From Ruminiclostridium herbifermentans (GTDB lineage: Bacteria; Bacillota; Clostridia; Acetivibrionales; DSM-1351), in NCBI RefSeq assembly GCF_005473905.2, contig NZ_CP061336.1:4704501-4768500 (forward strand): a stretch of 64,000 bases of DNA, given 5' to 3'. Below, one piece after another: positions 27,907 to 37,360 of this stretch. Every line of letters begins with the position of its first letter. Position 1 is the stretch's first letter. The notes beneath the pieces are model-generated. The model had not been told where the DNA came from and made no database searches. It saw nothing but the letters and a program-made list of their open reading frames with translations. Both the position numbers and the translations under genes were made by a program.

Positions 27907-27942
27907 GGTGTGGCAGCATTATTAATAGAATACTACCACACC
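27907..27942 (-). terminator. pepF terminator
   Basis: GGTGTGGTAG and CTGCCACACC form a 10-bp stem with one G-T pair. On the minus strand the 3' side runs into TGCAATTTTTT. It lies just after the oligoendopeptidase stop. Confidence 0.8.
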
Positions 27943-27977
27943 AATAGACTTTTTATACCTAAGCTGATTATTAAAAT

Positions 27978-29783
27978 TTATCCCAAAATTTCTTCCAGTT
28001 CATCGAGAGTTTTTTCAAATACAGCCAATGCATCCTGAATAGGCTGTGGTGATGACAAGTCTACTCCTGCTATTTTTAACAACTCGATTGGATAGTTTGA
28101 ACCACCGCTTTTCAAAAATTCTATATACTTGTCAACAGCAGGCTTTCCCTCTGTAAGTATTTTTTCTGCAATAGCTGTAGCCGCGGAGAAGCCTGTAGCA
28201 TATTTATAAACATAGAAGCTGCTGTAGAAGTGAGGTATTCTTGACCATTCCATAGAAATATCCTCATCAACATTTACTGTCTCTCCAAAATACTTTTTAT
28301 TTAATTGATAATACATATCGCAGAGTTCTTTAGCATTAAGAGCCTCTCCCTGCTCTACCTTTTCGTGAATTATCTTTTCGAACTCAGCAAACATTGTCTG
28401 TCTGAAAACAGTTCCTCTGAATTCTTCTAGGTAATGATTCAAAAGATATGCTTTCTCTTGCTTGCTCTCAGCTCTTGGCAGCAGGTATCTCATCAACAAG
28501 GATTCATTTACTGTTGACGCAACCTCTGCAACAAATATCTTATATTCCGAATAAACATATGGCTGTGTCATATTAGTATAAAAGGAATGGAGAGCATGTC
28601 CCATTTCATGTGCCAGCGTAAAAACATCGTTAATTTTATTCTGATAGTTTAGCAGAACATAAGGATGCGTTTTATAGGAACCCCATGCATAAGCACCGCT
28701 AGTCTTGCCTTCATTTTCATAGACATCAATCCAACCTGAATTTAAGCCCTTTTGAAGATATCCAATATATTCTTCGCCTAACGGTTTTAGAGCCTCTAAA
28801 ATAATTGCTTTAGCCTCCTCATATGGTATTTTCTTATCAAATTCTTCAACCATTGGCACATATAGGTCATACATGTGAAGTTCATCTAATTTTAATGCCT
28901 TCTTTCTTAATTTCAAATATCTGTCCAACAAATTAAGATTATTATTTATTGTTTCGATTAGATTATTATACACATTAACAGAAACATTATCATTATCAAG
29001 GGAGGCTTCAATTGCAGATGGGTACTTTCTAACCATTGCATAAAATCTATTCTTCTTTACATTTGCTGTAAGGGTAGTTGCCAAAGTATTTTTAACCTTA
29101 CTGTAGGTGCTGTAAACCACATCAAAAGCGTCCTTTCTAACGCGTCTGTCCTTGCTTTCAAGAAACGCAATATATCGTCCCTTTGTAACCTCAACCTCTT
29201 CCCCTTCCTCATCCTTTATGTAAGGGAATTTTATATCTGCATTATTGAACATTGTGAAAACATCTCCAGCAGCACTAGATACCTCAGATGACATCGCAAG
29301 AATCTGCTCTTCCTTCTCTGAAAGAACGTGCTCCTTTTGTCTCAAGCTTTCCTGTATCATAAATAGGTACACTGAAAGTTCCTTATCTGAATTTGCATAG
29401 GATAACAGCTTGTCCTCAGGAATATTGAGCATTTCTGGAACAATAAATGAAATTGCCGCAAAAACTTCTGTAGCAAGGGTGGAAGCCCTGTCAGTAAGTG
29501 CTTGGTAAGTTGAGTTTCCGTTATCCTCATCACGTTTCATTCGAGCATATACAAAAACCTTGTCATTAAGTGATAATAACTCATCACACATTTTTAAGCA
29601 GTCCAAAAGCATTTGCGGACTTTCAGCCAGCTTACCCTTAAAGCCCTCTATTTGAATTGCAATACCTTTAACTTTTTTAAAGTCCTTTTCCCATAATGAA
29701 ATGTCACTATAAATATCTTCTAGCTTCCATTTGAACTTTGAATCAATCTCTTCTCTCTTAGGTAAATTCTTATTTGTAGCCAT
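27978..29783 (-). CDS. pepF: Oligoendopeptidase F (M3B zinc peptidase)
   Basis: 601-residue zinc metallopeptidase that degrades short peptides in the cytoplasm. The HExxH motif is in LAHEMGHALHSFYT near residue 390. The third ligand region is in the EVASTVNESLL helix. The C-terminal SRIPHFYSSFYVYKYATGFSAA matches PepF closely. The length is that of the family. The start has GGAGG 8 bases upstream. It is monocistronic here, with its own terminator. Confidence 0.95.
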   Translation of the reverse strand: MATNKNLPKREEIDSKFKWKLEDIYSDISLWEKDFKKVKGIAIQIEGFKGKLAESPQMLLDCLKMCDELLSLNDKVFVYARMKRDEDNGNSTYQALTDRASTLATEVFAAISFIVPEMLNIPEDKLLSYANSDKELSVYLFMIQESLRQKEHVLSEKEEQILAMSSEVSSAAGDVFTMFNNADIKFPYIKDEEGEEVEVTKGRYIAFLESKDRRVRKDAFDVVYSTYSKVKNTLATTLTANVKKNRFYAMVRKYPSAIEASLDNDNVSVNVYNNLIETINNNLNLLDRYLKLRKKALKLDELHMYDLYVPMVEEFDKKIPYEEAKAIILEALKPLGEEYIGYLQKGLNSGWIDVYENEGKTSGAYAWGSYKTHPYVLLNYQNKINDVFTLAHEMGHALHSFYTNMTQPYVYSEYKIFVAEVASTVNESLLMRYLLPRAESKQEKAYLLNHYLEEFRGTVFRQTMFAEFEKIIHEKVEQGEALNAKELCDMYYQLNKKYFGETVNVDEDISMEWSRIPHFYSSFYVYKYATGFSAATAIAEKILTEGKPAVDKYIEFLKSGGSNYPIELLKIAGVDLSSPQPIQDALAVFEKTLDELEEILG

Positions 29784-30624
29784 TTAGTATACCTCCAATA
29801 TATTTTTATATTATTTCAATAACCTTCTAAACCAATTACTACTATCTGCCAATACCCTTTTTCTATTTTGCCAAGCTTGAAAACTATAGGCTTTCTAAAT
29901 CAAATGAAACTGGCAAAACCAATAGTTTAAATATTTAGCTTGTGCTTCCGATACACCGAAATACTACCCAAAAACAAAATAGTTATATCAGCAATTCATC
30001 AAGCTAAATATTTCTGCGTTGGTTATTCATTATAATTTATTTTTGCTTGTACTTAGTTTGCACACAAATTAAATAATATTGCATAATATTTTAAATATTC
30101 ACTATATAAATTATAGAACACTCGAAGAATAAATGCCACGCATTTCCAAGGTTATAATAAAATTAAATAAACTAAGCCATTAATACCGCCACCTAAGCAT
30201 AGAAAATAAACTAATTTTAGTACATAAATCTATCGTATTAAAATATATCAATGGCTTAATATCTGCTTGTAAATCATTCCAAAGTAAAATAAGTACGTAC
30301 TGTTATTTAAATTTATGGATTTATATGATAAAGTATATAGTATATAGGATTGTATATTAAACACGTCTATAATAATTGCTTTAGTGTGATTATAACGGCA
30401 TTTATTAAAAATTCAATAGAAATGAATTAGAAATGAATTTTTACGGTTGTAGAAGTTCTAGAAAAATTTCATTAATATCAGAGGCGTTTTATCGAGGCGG
30501 GCTCTATTCTTACTGCACCGCCTAAAGCATAAGCACAATATGCCACTTATAGAAGTGGAGAACATTTTTTAGGCTCGTTAATTATAAAAATATTTTTTAC
30601 TAAATTCTAGCTCAAGGAGGAAAT
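29784..30624. other. Long intergenic stretch upstream of the SPFH gene
   Basis: About 840 bases without a credible ORF. The only structured part is at 30480-30590 (AGGCGG...CCGCCT stem, then a CCACTT-ATAG-AAGTGG hairpin), recorded separately. The rest is AT-rich and probably carries the promoters of pepF (minus) and the SPFH gene (plus), which I could not pinpoint. Confidence 0.5.
30480..30590 (+). other. Hairpin-rich noncoding element, copy B
   Basis: GAGGCGG...CCGCCT stem, then CCACTTATAGAAGTGGAG and TTTTTTAGGCTCGTTAA. It shares the CCACTTATAGAAGT and CTCGTTA blocks, and the order of stems, with copy A at 21245-21366, while the first stem has changed on both sides. This looks like covariation. 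It lies just upstream of the SPFH gene. Confidence 0.45.
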
Positions 30625-31689
30625 ATGGGATTATTCAATTTTATAAAGTCTCAGTTTATTGAAGTTATTGAATGGACTGATAGCAGCTCAAATGTGATGG
30701 TATACCAATTCCCAGTTGAAAACAAAGAAATCAAGATGGGAGCGCAGTTAACTGTACGAGAATCTCAAATGGCAGTATTCGTTGATGAGGGTCAGCTTAC
30801 AGATGTATTTACACCGGGCAGATACACTCTTGATACACAGAACCTTCCAGTATTAACAAAGCTTAAATCTTGGAAATACGGTTTTAACTCTCCTTTTAAG
30901 TCAGAAATCTATTTTGTTAATACCAAACAGTTTACAAACTGCAAATGGGGAACTACGAACCCTATAATGATGAGAGATGCAGAGTTTGGTATGATTAGAA
31001 TTAGAATGTTTGGCGTATATTCCTTTAAAGTTGCTGACCCTACAGTTTTCCTCAGAGAGGTTTTTGGAACTTCCAGCTTATTTACTGTAGATGGAATTAC
31101 TGGCCAGCTTAAGAGCAAAATTGTCTCTGGTGTTGCTGACTTATTGGCTGAAGCAGCTATACCGGCTCTTGATTTGTCCTCAAAGTATGATGAAATAGCT
31201 TCCATGTCAAAGAAAAAGTTGGATGAAAGCTTTAAGAAATTAGGACTATCTTTGGAGTCAATTGTTATAGAAAATATATCCCTTCCAGAAGAAGTTGAGA
31301 AGGTTCTTGATAAGCGCACCTCTATGGGAATCATAGGTGATAGCCTCAATCAATATACTCGTTATCAGGCAGCTGAATCTATACGTGATGCTGCGCAGAA
31401 TCCAGGCGGAATGGCAGGCGTTGGCGTTGGTATGGGAGCAGGAATGGGAATAGGAAATATTTTTGCAGAGGCCTTTTCAACACAACAGCAAAAGCAGCCT
31501 CAGCCTACAACATCAACTGCACCTGCGAAAATCAAGTGTTCTAGTTGCGGTGCATCTATACCAGAGCAGGCAAAATTCTGTTTGGAATGTGGCACAAAAG
31601 TGGCTCCAGCTATAACTAAATGCTCTAGTTGTGGAAATGAGCTTCCTGCTAATAGTAAATTCTGCCTCGAATGTGGTCAAAAACAGTAG
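30625..31689 (+). CDS. SPFH-domain protein with C-terminal double zinc ribbon (YdjI-like)
   Basis: 354-residue protein. Residues 1-235 form an SPFH/virion-core-protein-like domain (EVIEWTDSSSNVMVYQFP, RESQMAVFVDEGQ, TPGRYTLDT are typical of YdjI). A Gly/Met-rich linker (GVGVGMGAGMGIGNI) follows, then two zinc ribbons: CSSCGASIPEQAKFCLECG and CSSCGNELPANSKFCLECG. In B. subtilis the related ydjGHI genes act with a PspA homologue in membrane stress; that link is established knowledge applied by analogy. AAGGAGG precedes the ATG. It probably forms an operon with the zinc-ribbon membrane protein 60 bases downstream. Confidence 0.88.
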   Translation: MGLFNFIKSQFIEVIEWTDSSSNVMVYQFPVENKEIKMGAQLTVRESQMAVFVDEGQLTDVFTPGRYTLDTQNLPVLTKLKSWKYGFNSPFKSEIYFVNTKQFTNCKWGTTNPIMMRDAEFGMIRIRMFGVYSFKVADPTVFLREVFGTSSLFTVDGITGQLKSKIVSGVADLLAEAAIPALDLSSKYDEIASMSKKKLDESFKKLGLSLESIVIENISLPEEVEKVLDKRTSMGIIGDSLNQYTRYQAAESIRDAAQNPGGMAGVGVGMGAGMGIGNIFAEAFSTQQQKQPQPTTSTAPAKIKCSSCGASIPEQAKFCLECGTKVAPAITKCSSCGNELPANSKFCLECGQKQ

Positions 31690-31753
31690 TTACTGGCTTT
31701 AAGCAAAATTTAATTAATATAAATATAAATACTCTGATATGGAGACAAAATTT

Positions 31754-32899
31754 ATGAATGACACAAAAGCAAATAAATCACAATCTGGTTTTGATGAAGC
31801 ACCTGCAACTGATTCAACCTCTTTCAAATGTCCAGCCTGTGGTGGTGTTATGGTATTTGATCCTCAAGGGCAAAGTCTGCAGTGTGAATATTGCAAAAAT
31901 GTAATTGACTTTGATGATTCTAAGCAAGATCCTACTGCTTATGGGTTTGACAATGACAATGAACTTGAGCCGCAGGTTTGGGGCGAAAAAAGTCACAGTG
32001 TTAAGTGCAAAAGCTGTGGTGCTTCAACGGTATTTGATGCTTATATTGTCGCTGATAAATGTCCATTCTGTGGTAACAGCAACATACAAGAAGAAGTTAT
32101 TACAACCGGAATAATGCCTGAGAGTTTAATTCCTTTTAAAATAACAGAAGAAACTGCCATTGCGCAATATAAAAAATGGCTGAAGGGCAAATGGCTAGCT
32201 CCTACTAAGCTAAAAAAGGGCGTTAATAATCAGTATGTGCAGCTAACTGGCATGTACGTACCCTGCTGGTCTTTTAATGCTGATACGAGTTCCTTTTACA
32301 CTGCAATGGCAGGAAAATATTATTACGTTACTGTTTATAGAACCGAAACACGTGATGGTAAATCTGTACAAGTACCCCATCAAGAACGAAGAACAAGATG
32401 GTATCCTGTGTCTGGTCAATACACAAAAGACTTTAGAGACTATATTGTTGATGCTTCAGTTCATATAGATGATGATATGATTGCAGGAATTCAGCCTTAT
32501 AATTTTAAAGAATTAACACCTTATAAGCCAGAGTTTTTATCGGGCTTTAAAGCAGAACGTTATTCTGTTGATTTAAAGACAGGATGGGAAACTGCGAAAG
32601 AAAGACTAGCACATGAAATTGAAGATGGAATAAGAGCACAAATAATTGCTGATGAAGTTAAAAATATTAGGTTTAAAACCTCTTACTTTAACAAAAAATA
32701 TAAGCATATTTTATTGCCTTTATGGTTTTCTTCCTTCAAATACAAAGGAAAAACATACGGCTACATGATTAATGGACAAACTGGCAGAGTACATGGCAAA
32801 TCACCACTATCCCCTTGGAAGGTTACAGCCTTGATAATAGGTATTATTGCTTTTGCTAGTTTAGGCTTCTACTTAATTAGTTTGTTTACAGGAGGTTAA
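31754..32899 (+). CDS. Zinc-ribbon membrane protein (YdjG-like)
   Basis: About 381 residues. Two zinc-ribbon motifs lie near the N-terminus: CPACGGVM...CEYCKN and CKSCGAST...CPFCGN. A beta-rich core includes TGMYVPCWSF, YYVTVYRTETRDG and LLPLWFSSFKYKGKTYGY. A single transmembrane helix ends the protein (about the last 30 residues). The start is taken at the second Met of the frame (MNDTKANKS), 9 bases after GGAG; the first Met overlaps that Shine-Dalgarno. It pairs with the SPFH protein, as YdjG and YdjI do in Bacillus, and would anchor it at the membrane. Confidence 0.83.
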   Translation: MNDTKANKSQSGFDEAPATDSTSFKCPACGGVMVFDPQGQSLQCEYCKNVIDFDDSKQDPTAYGFDNDNELEPQVWGEKSHSVKCKSCGASTVFDAYIVADKCPFCGNSNIQEEVITTGIMPESLIPFKITEETAIAQYKKWLKGKWLAPTKLKKGVNNQYVQLTGMYVPCWSFNADTSSFYTAMAGKYYYVTVYRTETRDGKSVQVPHQERRTRWYPVSGQYTKDFRDYIVDASVHIDDDMIAGIQPYNFKELTPYKPEFLSGFKAERYSVDLKTGWETAKERLAHEIEDGIRAQIIADEVKNIRFKTSYFNKKYKHILLPLWFSSFKYKGKTYGYMINGQTGRVHGKSPLSPWKVTALIIGIIAFASLGFYLISLFTGG

Positions 32900-33016
32900 T
32901 AATATTCACAATTATTAACGCAATTTTGTTATAGAAAACGGAATTAAAAAATTACCAATATGCGCTTGTGTTATTAATCATGAGAGAACACTATTTATGT
33001 AAAAAATGCTTTATAC

Positions 33017-33215
33017 TAGGCTGAAACCTGATGAAATCGGACGGAAGATAGGGTTTCAGCCATAGGTAGCCTTAAGCATGTGCTAATGGATTCTTGTTTC
33101 CCCAAAAAGTATGGAGATGAAACTTTTTATGTTGTAGGCTTAAACCTGATGAAATCTGACGCAAGATATAGTTTCAGTCATATATATCCTTTTAGATAAC
33201 CATCTAAAGGCAATA
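33017..33215 (+). ncRNA. Two tandem c-di-GMP-I (GEMM)-like RNA elements, possibly degenerate
   Basis: Two copies about 116 bases apart share AGGCT.AAACCTGATGAAATC, GACG.AAGATA and GTTTCAG.CATA blocks. The order AAACC, GAAA tetraloop, GACGCAAG (exact in copy 2) and GGTAGCC (exact in copy 1) resembles GEMM riboswitches, which often occur in tandem. Each copy misses one hallmark. No protein gene follows in the right position; tRNA-Arg is next. They may be orphan or decayed switches. Confidence 0.4.
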
Positions 33216-33389
33216 ATGAAATCTAGTTGTTCCAAATAAATATAGTTTATCCTGGTAAATATGTGTTTGTTTTCATGCAATGGATGCATAATTGTATAAA
33301 TCTACTTGAAATCATCAAAAATATTTAGTATAATGTCATAGTTGTTTATAATACTTATATAAATTTCATAATAATTTGAATTTGTTAAT

Positions 33390-33466
33390 GCGTTCGTAGC
33401 TCAGCAGGATAGAGCGTCGGTTTCCTAAACCGCAGGCCGGAGGTTCGAATCCTCTCGAGCGCACCA
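33390..33466 (+). tRNA. tRNA-Arg (anticodon CCU), CCA encoded
   Basis: Cloverleaf visible by eye: acceptor GCGTTCG pairs with CGAGCGC (one T-G pair), the D arm has AGCTCAGCAGGATAGAGC, and the anticodon loop is TTCCTAA with anticodon CCT. The T arm is GGAGGTTCGAATCCTC, and CCA is encoded. It recognises AGG arginine codons. The neighbouring prophage begins downstream, and tRNA-Arg 3' ends are common phage attachment sites. Confidence 0.95.
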
Positions 33467-33471
33467 GTGAA

Positions 33472-33509
33472 AACCGCTTGACTGTAGGAATACAGTTAAG
33501 CAGTTTTTT
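33472..33509 (+). terminator. tRNA-Arg terminator
   Basis: AACCGCTTGACTGT pairs with ACAGTTAAGCAGTT (G-T pairs allowed), then TTTTT. It begins 6 bases after the tRNA CCA. Confidence 0.85.
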
Positions 33510-33831
33510 GTTACCATTTTCTTAGGGCACATAAAAAGGCACATTTATTTTTCAACTATGCAAATTAAGCAATCATTTTAACTATTTTCAGTTATTTTTA
33601 AATCAAATTATTGAAGCTGCTTGCTTGTTGTTTTGTCTCTCGTTTACTAAAATTAGATATATCTCCTTTACAATACAACTTACCATTAATCAGCATTCTT
33701 CACAAATAGTTTACTGCAGTATACGTATTTTTCAGAAATTTCCTCTTCTAGATAATTACAACATTTCATATTTGTATCACCCTGTGTATGTATATATTTA
33801 CTACTAATCCCATCACTAAACAATAATATTT

Positions 33832-33919
33832 TTGACATTTTCATATTTTGGTTTAATATTACTATCGTAGAATGATTTTTGGAGGAACAAAAGAGCGAAG
33901 CTTTGGCTGTCGCTCTTTT
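33832..33919 (+). other. Promoter-SD-terminator micro-unit without an ORF
   Basis: TTGACA (33832-33837), 16 bases, TAATAT (33854-33859), then TTTTTGGAGGAAC and at once a strong AAAAGAGCGA...TCGCTCTTTT hairpin. The predicted transcript is about 60 bases. The hairpin also serves as a minus-strand terminator beyond the subtilase gene. It may be a relic of a small gene or a tiny RNA. Confidence 0.45.
33889..33919. terminator. Bidirectional terminator at end of subtilase operon
   Basis: Perfect 10-bp stem AAAAGAGCGA / TCGCTCTTTT, giving a T tract on either strand. It lies about 85 bases past the subtilase stop on the minus strand. Confidence 0.75.
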
Positions 33920-34003
33920 ATTTGATAGAAATCAGATTATGGGTATTAAATGCTTAAATATAAAAATTAACCATCCAATAATTCAAATGCATTTTATTAT
34001 AAA

Positions 34004-36223
34004 CTAAATATTATTTATTTCAATATCAACTTGAGATTCTTGAGAAATTTCAATAGGAGTCAACACACTGTACTTATTACGTATATCATTATACATATTA
34101 CCTGTGTATTTGTTAATTTCAACAGTAACTGCAACGCAGAACTTAATCTTCTCTTTTTTGTTATCCTCCCTACTAATAGCTTGTAAAACAAGAAATGGGT
34201 CTGAAATACTTGATATTGTTTTTGGTTTAAATTTTCTACTAACAGTATCCCATTTCAAATCAAGTCTCCTCTCAAGTTCTGTTTTGTAATTTGCACTATC
34301 GCTTATAGGCAATGTACTTTTTTTATAGCCTTTAAATATTAATTCATTTATTTCTTCTGAGTCAATTAATACATTCTTTCTATATTTTAACTTATCCCCT
34401 TTTTTTGAAAATCTATATATATTGCTGTTAGGATAAAAAGTTTCTTCTAAGCAACAATTTGTATATAAGTCGCTATCTAAAGCATTTACATCACATAAAG
34501 TCGTTATCGTCCAACTAAAATTAATTTTCCCCTCAACTAAATCTAAATTAGGAACTGGTATAGGAAGCTTAGTGCATGTAGCTGGTGATATCTGACCCTC
34601 ATATAAAATTGTAACTTTGGTTTTATCGCAATTAATAATTTCACTTATCTTGTCCTTAACAATTCCATACCCTTCCTCTGCTGGAGAGTTAAGTTTATTT
34701 TCTGCTGTATGTATTATTAGAGTTCTAGCCATTAACGGGTTTATTTGATTTGATACACTTAATAATGTTCCTATTTTGTTAGCTACAACCGGTGAAGCAA
34801 AGCTTGTCCCAGCTGTAAGTGCCCTACATTCACCAGTCAGGTCAATAGCATGGAACAAATTCTTTTCATCTCCCCCAAACGCTAAAACATCTGGCTTAAT
34901 CTTTCCCCCTTCTCTACCAATTCCAATACAACTGTACTTTGATCTATAAATACTATCCTTATAATAGCTGTATGATCCAACCCCAATGCAATTTACTGAA
35001 TCAGAAGGTGCTTGAATTCTATTAAATGGCTCCATTACATCACCATCATTACCTACGGCAATACAAAAAATCTTGTTTTTTTGTGCCAATTTATCCAAAG
35101 CATATGTAAATCTGTTAATCTGATCATCTAAAATAGGACCTCGTGGTCCAAAAGATATATTAAAAACATCAATGTCTTTTCGCTCATTAACAGTCCTTTC
35201 GATGTTATCAATTATAGTATATAGGTCATTTTCAGGTAATACCCTAAAACTATCTACCGTGAATTTTGGGCTAGGAATTAAATCGCTATTTCCATATTTG
35301 TTCAATTCCCCAAATAATACCGCACCGCATACAGCATTCCCATGTTTAACTAATTTTTCTTCTTTAGGTAAAGACGCAATATTATACTCGCTAACAAAAT
35401 CTTTTAAAAATGGATTTTTTATATTAACTCCACCATCAAAAACACCTATTTTTAAATTTGAATTTGAATTTTTACTCAATAACCGAGGCATTTTTAACTC
35501 AGTTGTTCTAGTTATATCAGTAATTTCAATATTTCTAACTGGATGAATAGTTCTTAGGAAATTAAACCCTGCTAATTTTTCAATATTCACTTTTTGAATT
35601 TTTCCAAAAATAAAAATTGGACCTTCAGGATATTCTCTTATGATAGGCTCTGATTCTAAATATCTTTGAATTTTATTAATCGCATTTTCAGCGTTTTGTC
35701 TTATAGGATGTAATACTATTTCCACCTCACATAAGTCTAATTCATTTGAAAAGCCTAGAATTTTTTCTTCTGGCCGTAAGAAATCAAATTTTTCAATCCT
35801 TCTTAGCTGCTTAATTTCGGTTTTATTAAAATTATCAGTTTCTAAATCATTAAGGAACCATTGAATGTTTTCTTTAGCACACTTTACAAAATATAGTTTT
35901 GATTTATTTTCATCTTTACCTGTGTGTTTTCTCTCATAAATTCTCGCACCAACAAACTCCATAGAATCTTTATTTTCAAAAACATCTGGTTTATAGCTTT
36001 TAGCTAAGAAACCTTCCGCCATTCGAACGCAAAGAATAATCTCTGAATCTGAAAACAAATGACTATTTTGGGTTAAGTCTTGTTGAATATAATCTATATC
36101 TCTTACCAACCGTTCTTTAACTTGTTCATATGAATACGGACTTGCTTTCTCTCCTCCATTTTTTCCTTTTCTTATACTTGTAGCTAATCTCTCACCTTTT
36201 AATAAAAACGGCATAAATGTCAT
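34004..36223 (-). CDS. S8 subtilisin-like protease paired with AAA+ ATPase
   Basis: About 739 residues. The first 255 are not subtilase-like and may be a regulatory or substrate-sensing domain. The S8 catalytic triad is complete: Asp in IGVFDGGVN (near residue 260), His in KHGNAVCGAV and Ser in GTSFASPVVANKIG. The oxyanion Asn region reads AVGNDGDV. No signal peptide is seen, so it probably acts inside the cell. A beta-rich C-terminal region of about 250 residues follows. The ATG is 12 bases past the ATPase stop, with AAGGAT 8 bases upstream, so the two form an operon. Such ATPase-protease pairs suggest controlled proteolysis, possibly in phage defence; that role is inference. Confidence 0.88.
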   Translation of the reverse strand: MTFMPFLLKGERLATSIRKGKNGGEKASPYSYEQVKERLVRDIDYIQQDLTQNSHLFSDSEIILCVRMAEGFLAKSYKPDVFENKDSMEFVGARIYERKHTGKDENKSKLYFVKCAKENIQWFLNDLETDNFNKTEIKQLRRIEKFDFLRPEEKILGFSNELDLCEVEIVLHPIRQNAENAINKIQRYLESEPIIREYPEGPIFIFGKIQKVNIEKLAGFNFLRTIHPVRNIEITDITRTTELKMPRLLSKNSNSNLKIGVFDGGVNIKNPFLKDFVSEYNIASLPKEEKLVKHGNAVCGAVLFGELNKYGNSDLIPSPKFTVDSFRVLPENDLYTIIDNIERTVNERKDIDVFNISFGPRGPILDDQINRFTYALDKLAQKNKIFCIAVGNDGDVMEPFNRIQAPSDSVNCIGVGSYSYYKDSIYRSKYSCIGIGREGGKIKPDVLAFGGDEKNLFHAIDLTGECRALTAGTSFASPVVANKIGTLLSVSNQINPLMARTLIIHTAENKLNSPAEEGYGIVKDKISEIINCDKTKVTILYEGQISPATCTKLPIPVPNLDLVEGKINFSWTITTLCDVNALDSDLYTNCCLEETFYPNSNIYRFSKKGDKLKYRKNVLIDSEEINELIFKGYKKSTLPISDSANYKTELERRLDLKWDTVSRKFKPKTISSISDPFLVLQAISREDNKKEKIKFCVAVTVEINKYTGNMYNDIRNKYSVLTPIEISQESQVDIEINNI

Positions 36224-36235
36224 AAGCACACATCC

Positions 36236-37330
36236 TTATTGATTATTTTTTAAGTACCTATATATAGTGCTTTGCGGAATTGAAAATATTTTGCTGATTT
36301 CAGAAACCCTATATCTTTTACCCCCATCATAAAGTACCTCTACTAACTTTTTTTTCTGATTAATATTAAAGTTTTCGAAATATTTCACCACTTTATTTAT
36401 TATTATTACATTTATGTCATCATTTGACAATACACTTTCTCTTTTTATATCATCACAAAGTCTTACAATTTCTGCAGCATTTATCATTGGAGTACTCTCT
36501 ATAAATAAATCTAATATACTTTGAGATATATTCCTTACATTGTTGAATTCCCTAATAATTATTTCCTTTTTTAATTCATCTTTTGGAATTTCCAATTCTA
36601 TTTTCAAATCAAATCGTCTCCAAATTGCCTTATCAAGCAAATTGGGATGATTCGTAGCAGCAATTATAATACTTCCTATAGGCCACTCTTCAAGTTCCTT
36701 TAATAAGACATTTACAATTCTTTTTATTTCTCCCAATTCCCTTTCATCATCTCTTCTTTTAGCTATTGCATCAAATTCGTCAAGAAACAGAATTGAATTA
36801 TTATTTTTCGCATAATCTAATACTTTTTTTATATTTGCACCAGTTTCACCCATATAACTTGATATAACGATTGACAAATCCAACACAATCAATGGTTTTT
36901 TTAGCATATATGAAAACCATTTAGCCGAATAAGTTTTTCCTACACCTGGCTCACCATATAACAGTATAGAGTTAGATGGTTTAACACCAATATTCAATAA
37001 TTCATTTGCTTTTATCTGTTCGTCTAAAAATCGTTTGTATAGTTTTTTTACATCATTATCTAAAATTGGTTCCTGAATTTCTTGAACCTCTACAATATTA
37101 ACCAAATTCATATTATTCTTTTTATCTGTAGGTAAATTATCTAATCCAATTGATCTATATGCATTGTTGGTAATATTCTTATTGAAAAGTACACTATTTA
37201 TCTCTTCTGCTACTTGAGGGTTCGTTTTCTTTAATTTATTTGCAACTGTTATAGATATTACCTCAAATGACTTTAGATCCTGTTCTAACCCAGCCCTTAT
37301 AAGTTTTGGCAAAATATTATCCACGCTCAT
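36236..37330 (-). CDS. AAA+ ATPase with C-terminal helix-turn-helix
   Basis: 364 residues. A helical N-terminal part (to about residue 110) precedes an AAA+ core: Walker A GEPGVGKT, Walker B ILFLDEFDA, sensor 1 AATN and arginine finger AIWRRFD. The last 25 residues form an apparent HTH (RVSEISKIFSIPQSTIYRYL), like those of resolvases, which is unusual on an AAA+ protein. It is first in a two-gene operon with the subtilase and could unfold or deliver substrates to it. The inverted repeat over its promoter is a candidate binding site for its own HTH. AAAAGGTG precedes the ATG by 5 bases. Confidence 0.87.
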   Translation of the reverse strand: MSVDNILPKLIRAGLEQDLKSFEVISITVANKLKKTNPQVAEEINSVLFNKNITNNAYRSIGLDNLPTDKKNNMNLVNIVEVQEIQEPILDNDVKKLYKRFLDEQIKANELLNIGVKPSNSILLYGEPGVGKTYSAKWFSYMLKKPLIVLDLSIVISSYMGETGANIKKVLDYAKNNNSILFLDEFDAIAKRRDDERELGEIKRIVNVLLKELEEWPIGSIIIAATNHPNLLDKAIWRRFDLKIELEIPKDELKKEIIIREFNNVRNISQSILDLFIESTPMINAAEIVRLCDDIKRESVLSNDDINVIIINKVVKYFENFNINQKKKLVEVLYDGGKRYRVSEISKIFSIPQSTIYRYLKNNQ

Positions 37331-37360
37331 TTTATCACCTTTTAAAATATCTTTTTTATT

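Noticed and set aside
29784-30480. Search for a small gene or sRNA in the pepF-SPFH spacer
   Set aside because: No SD plus start plus ORF combination and no clear promoter-terminator pair was found before the structured element at 30480.
33625-33807. 60-residue plus-strand ORF after tRNA-Arg as an integrase remnant
   Set aside because: No ribosome binding site and no recombinase motif; its composition follows the AT-rich background.
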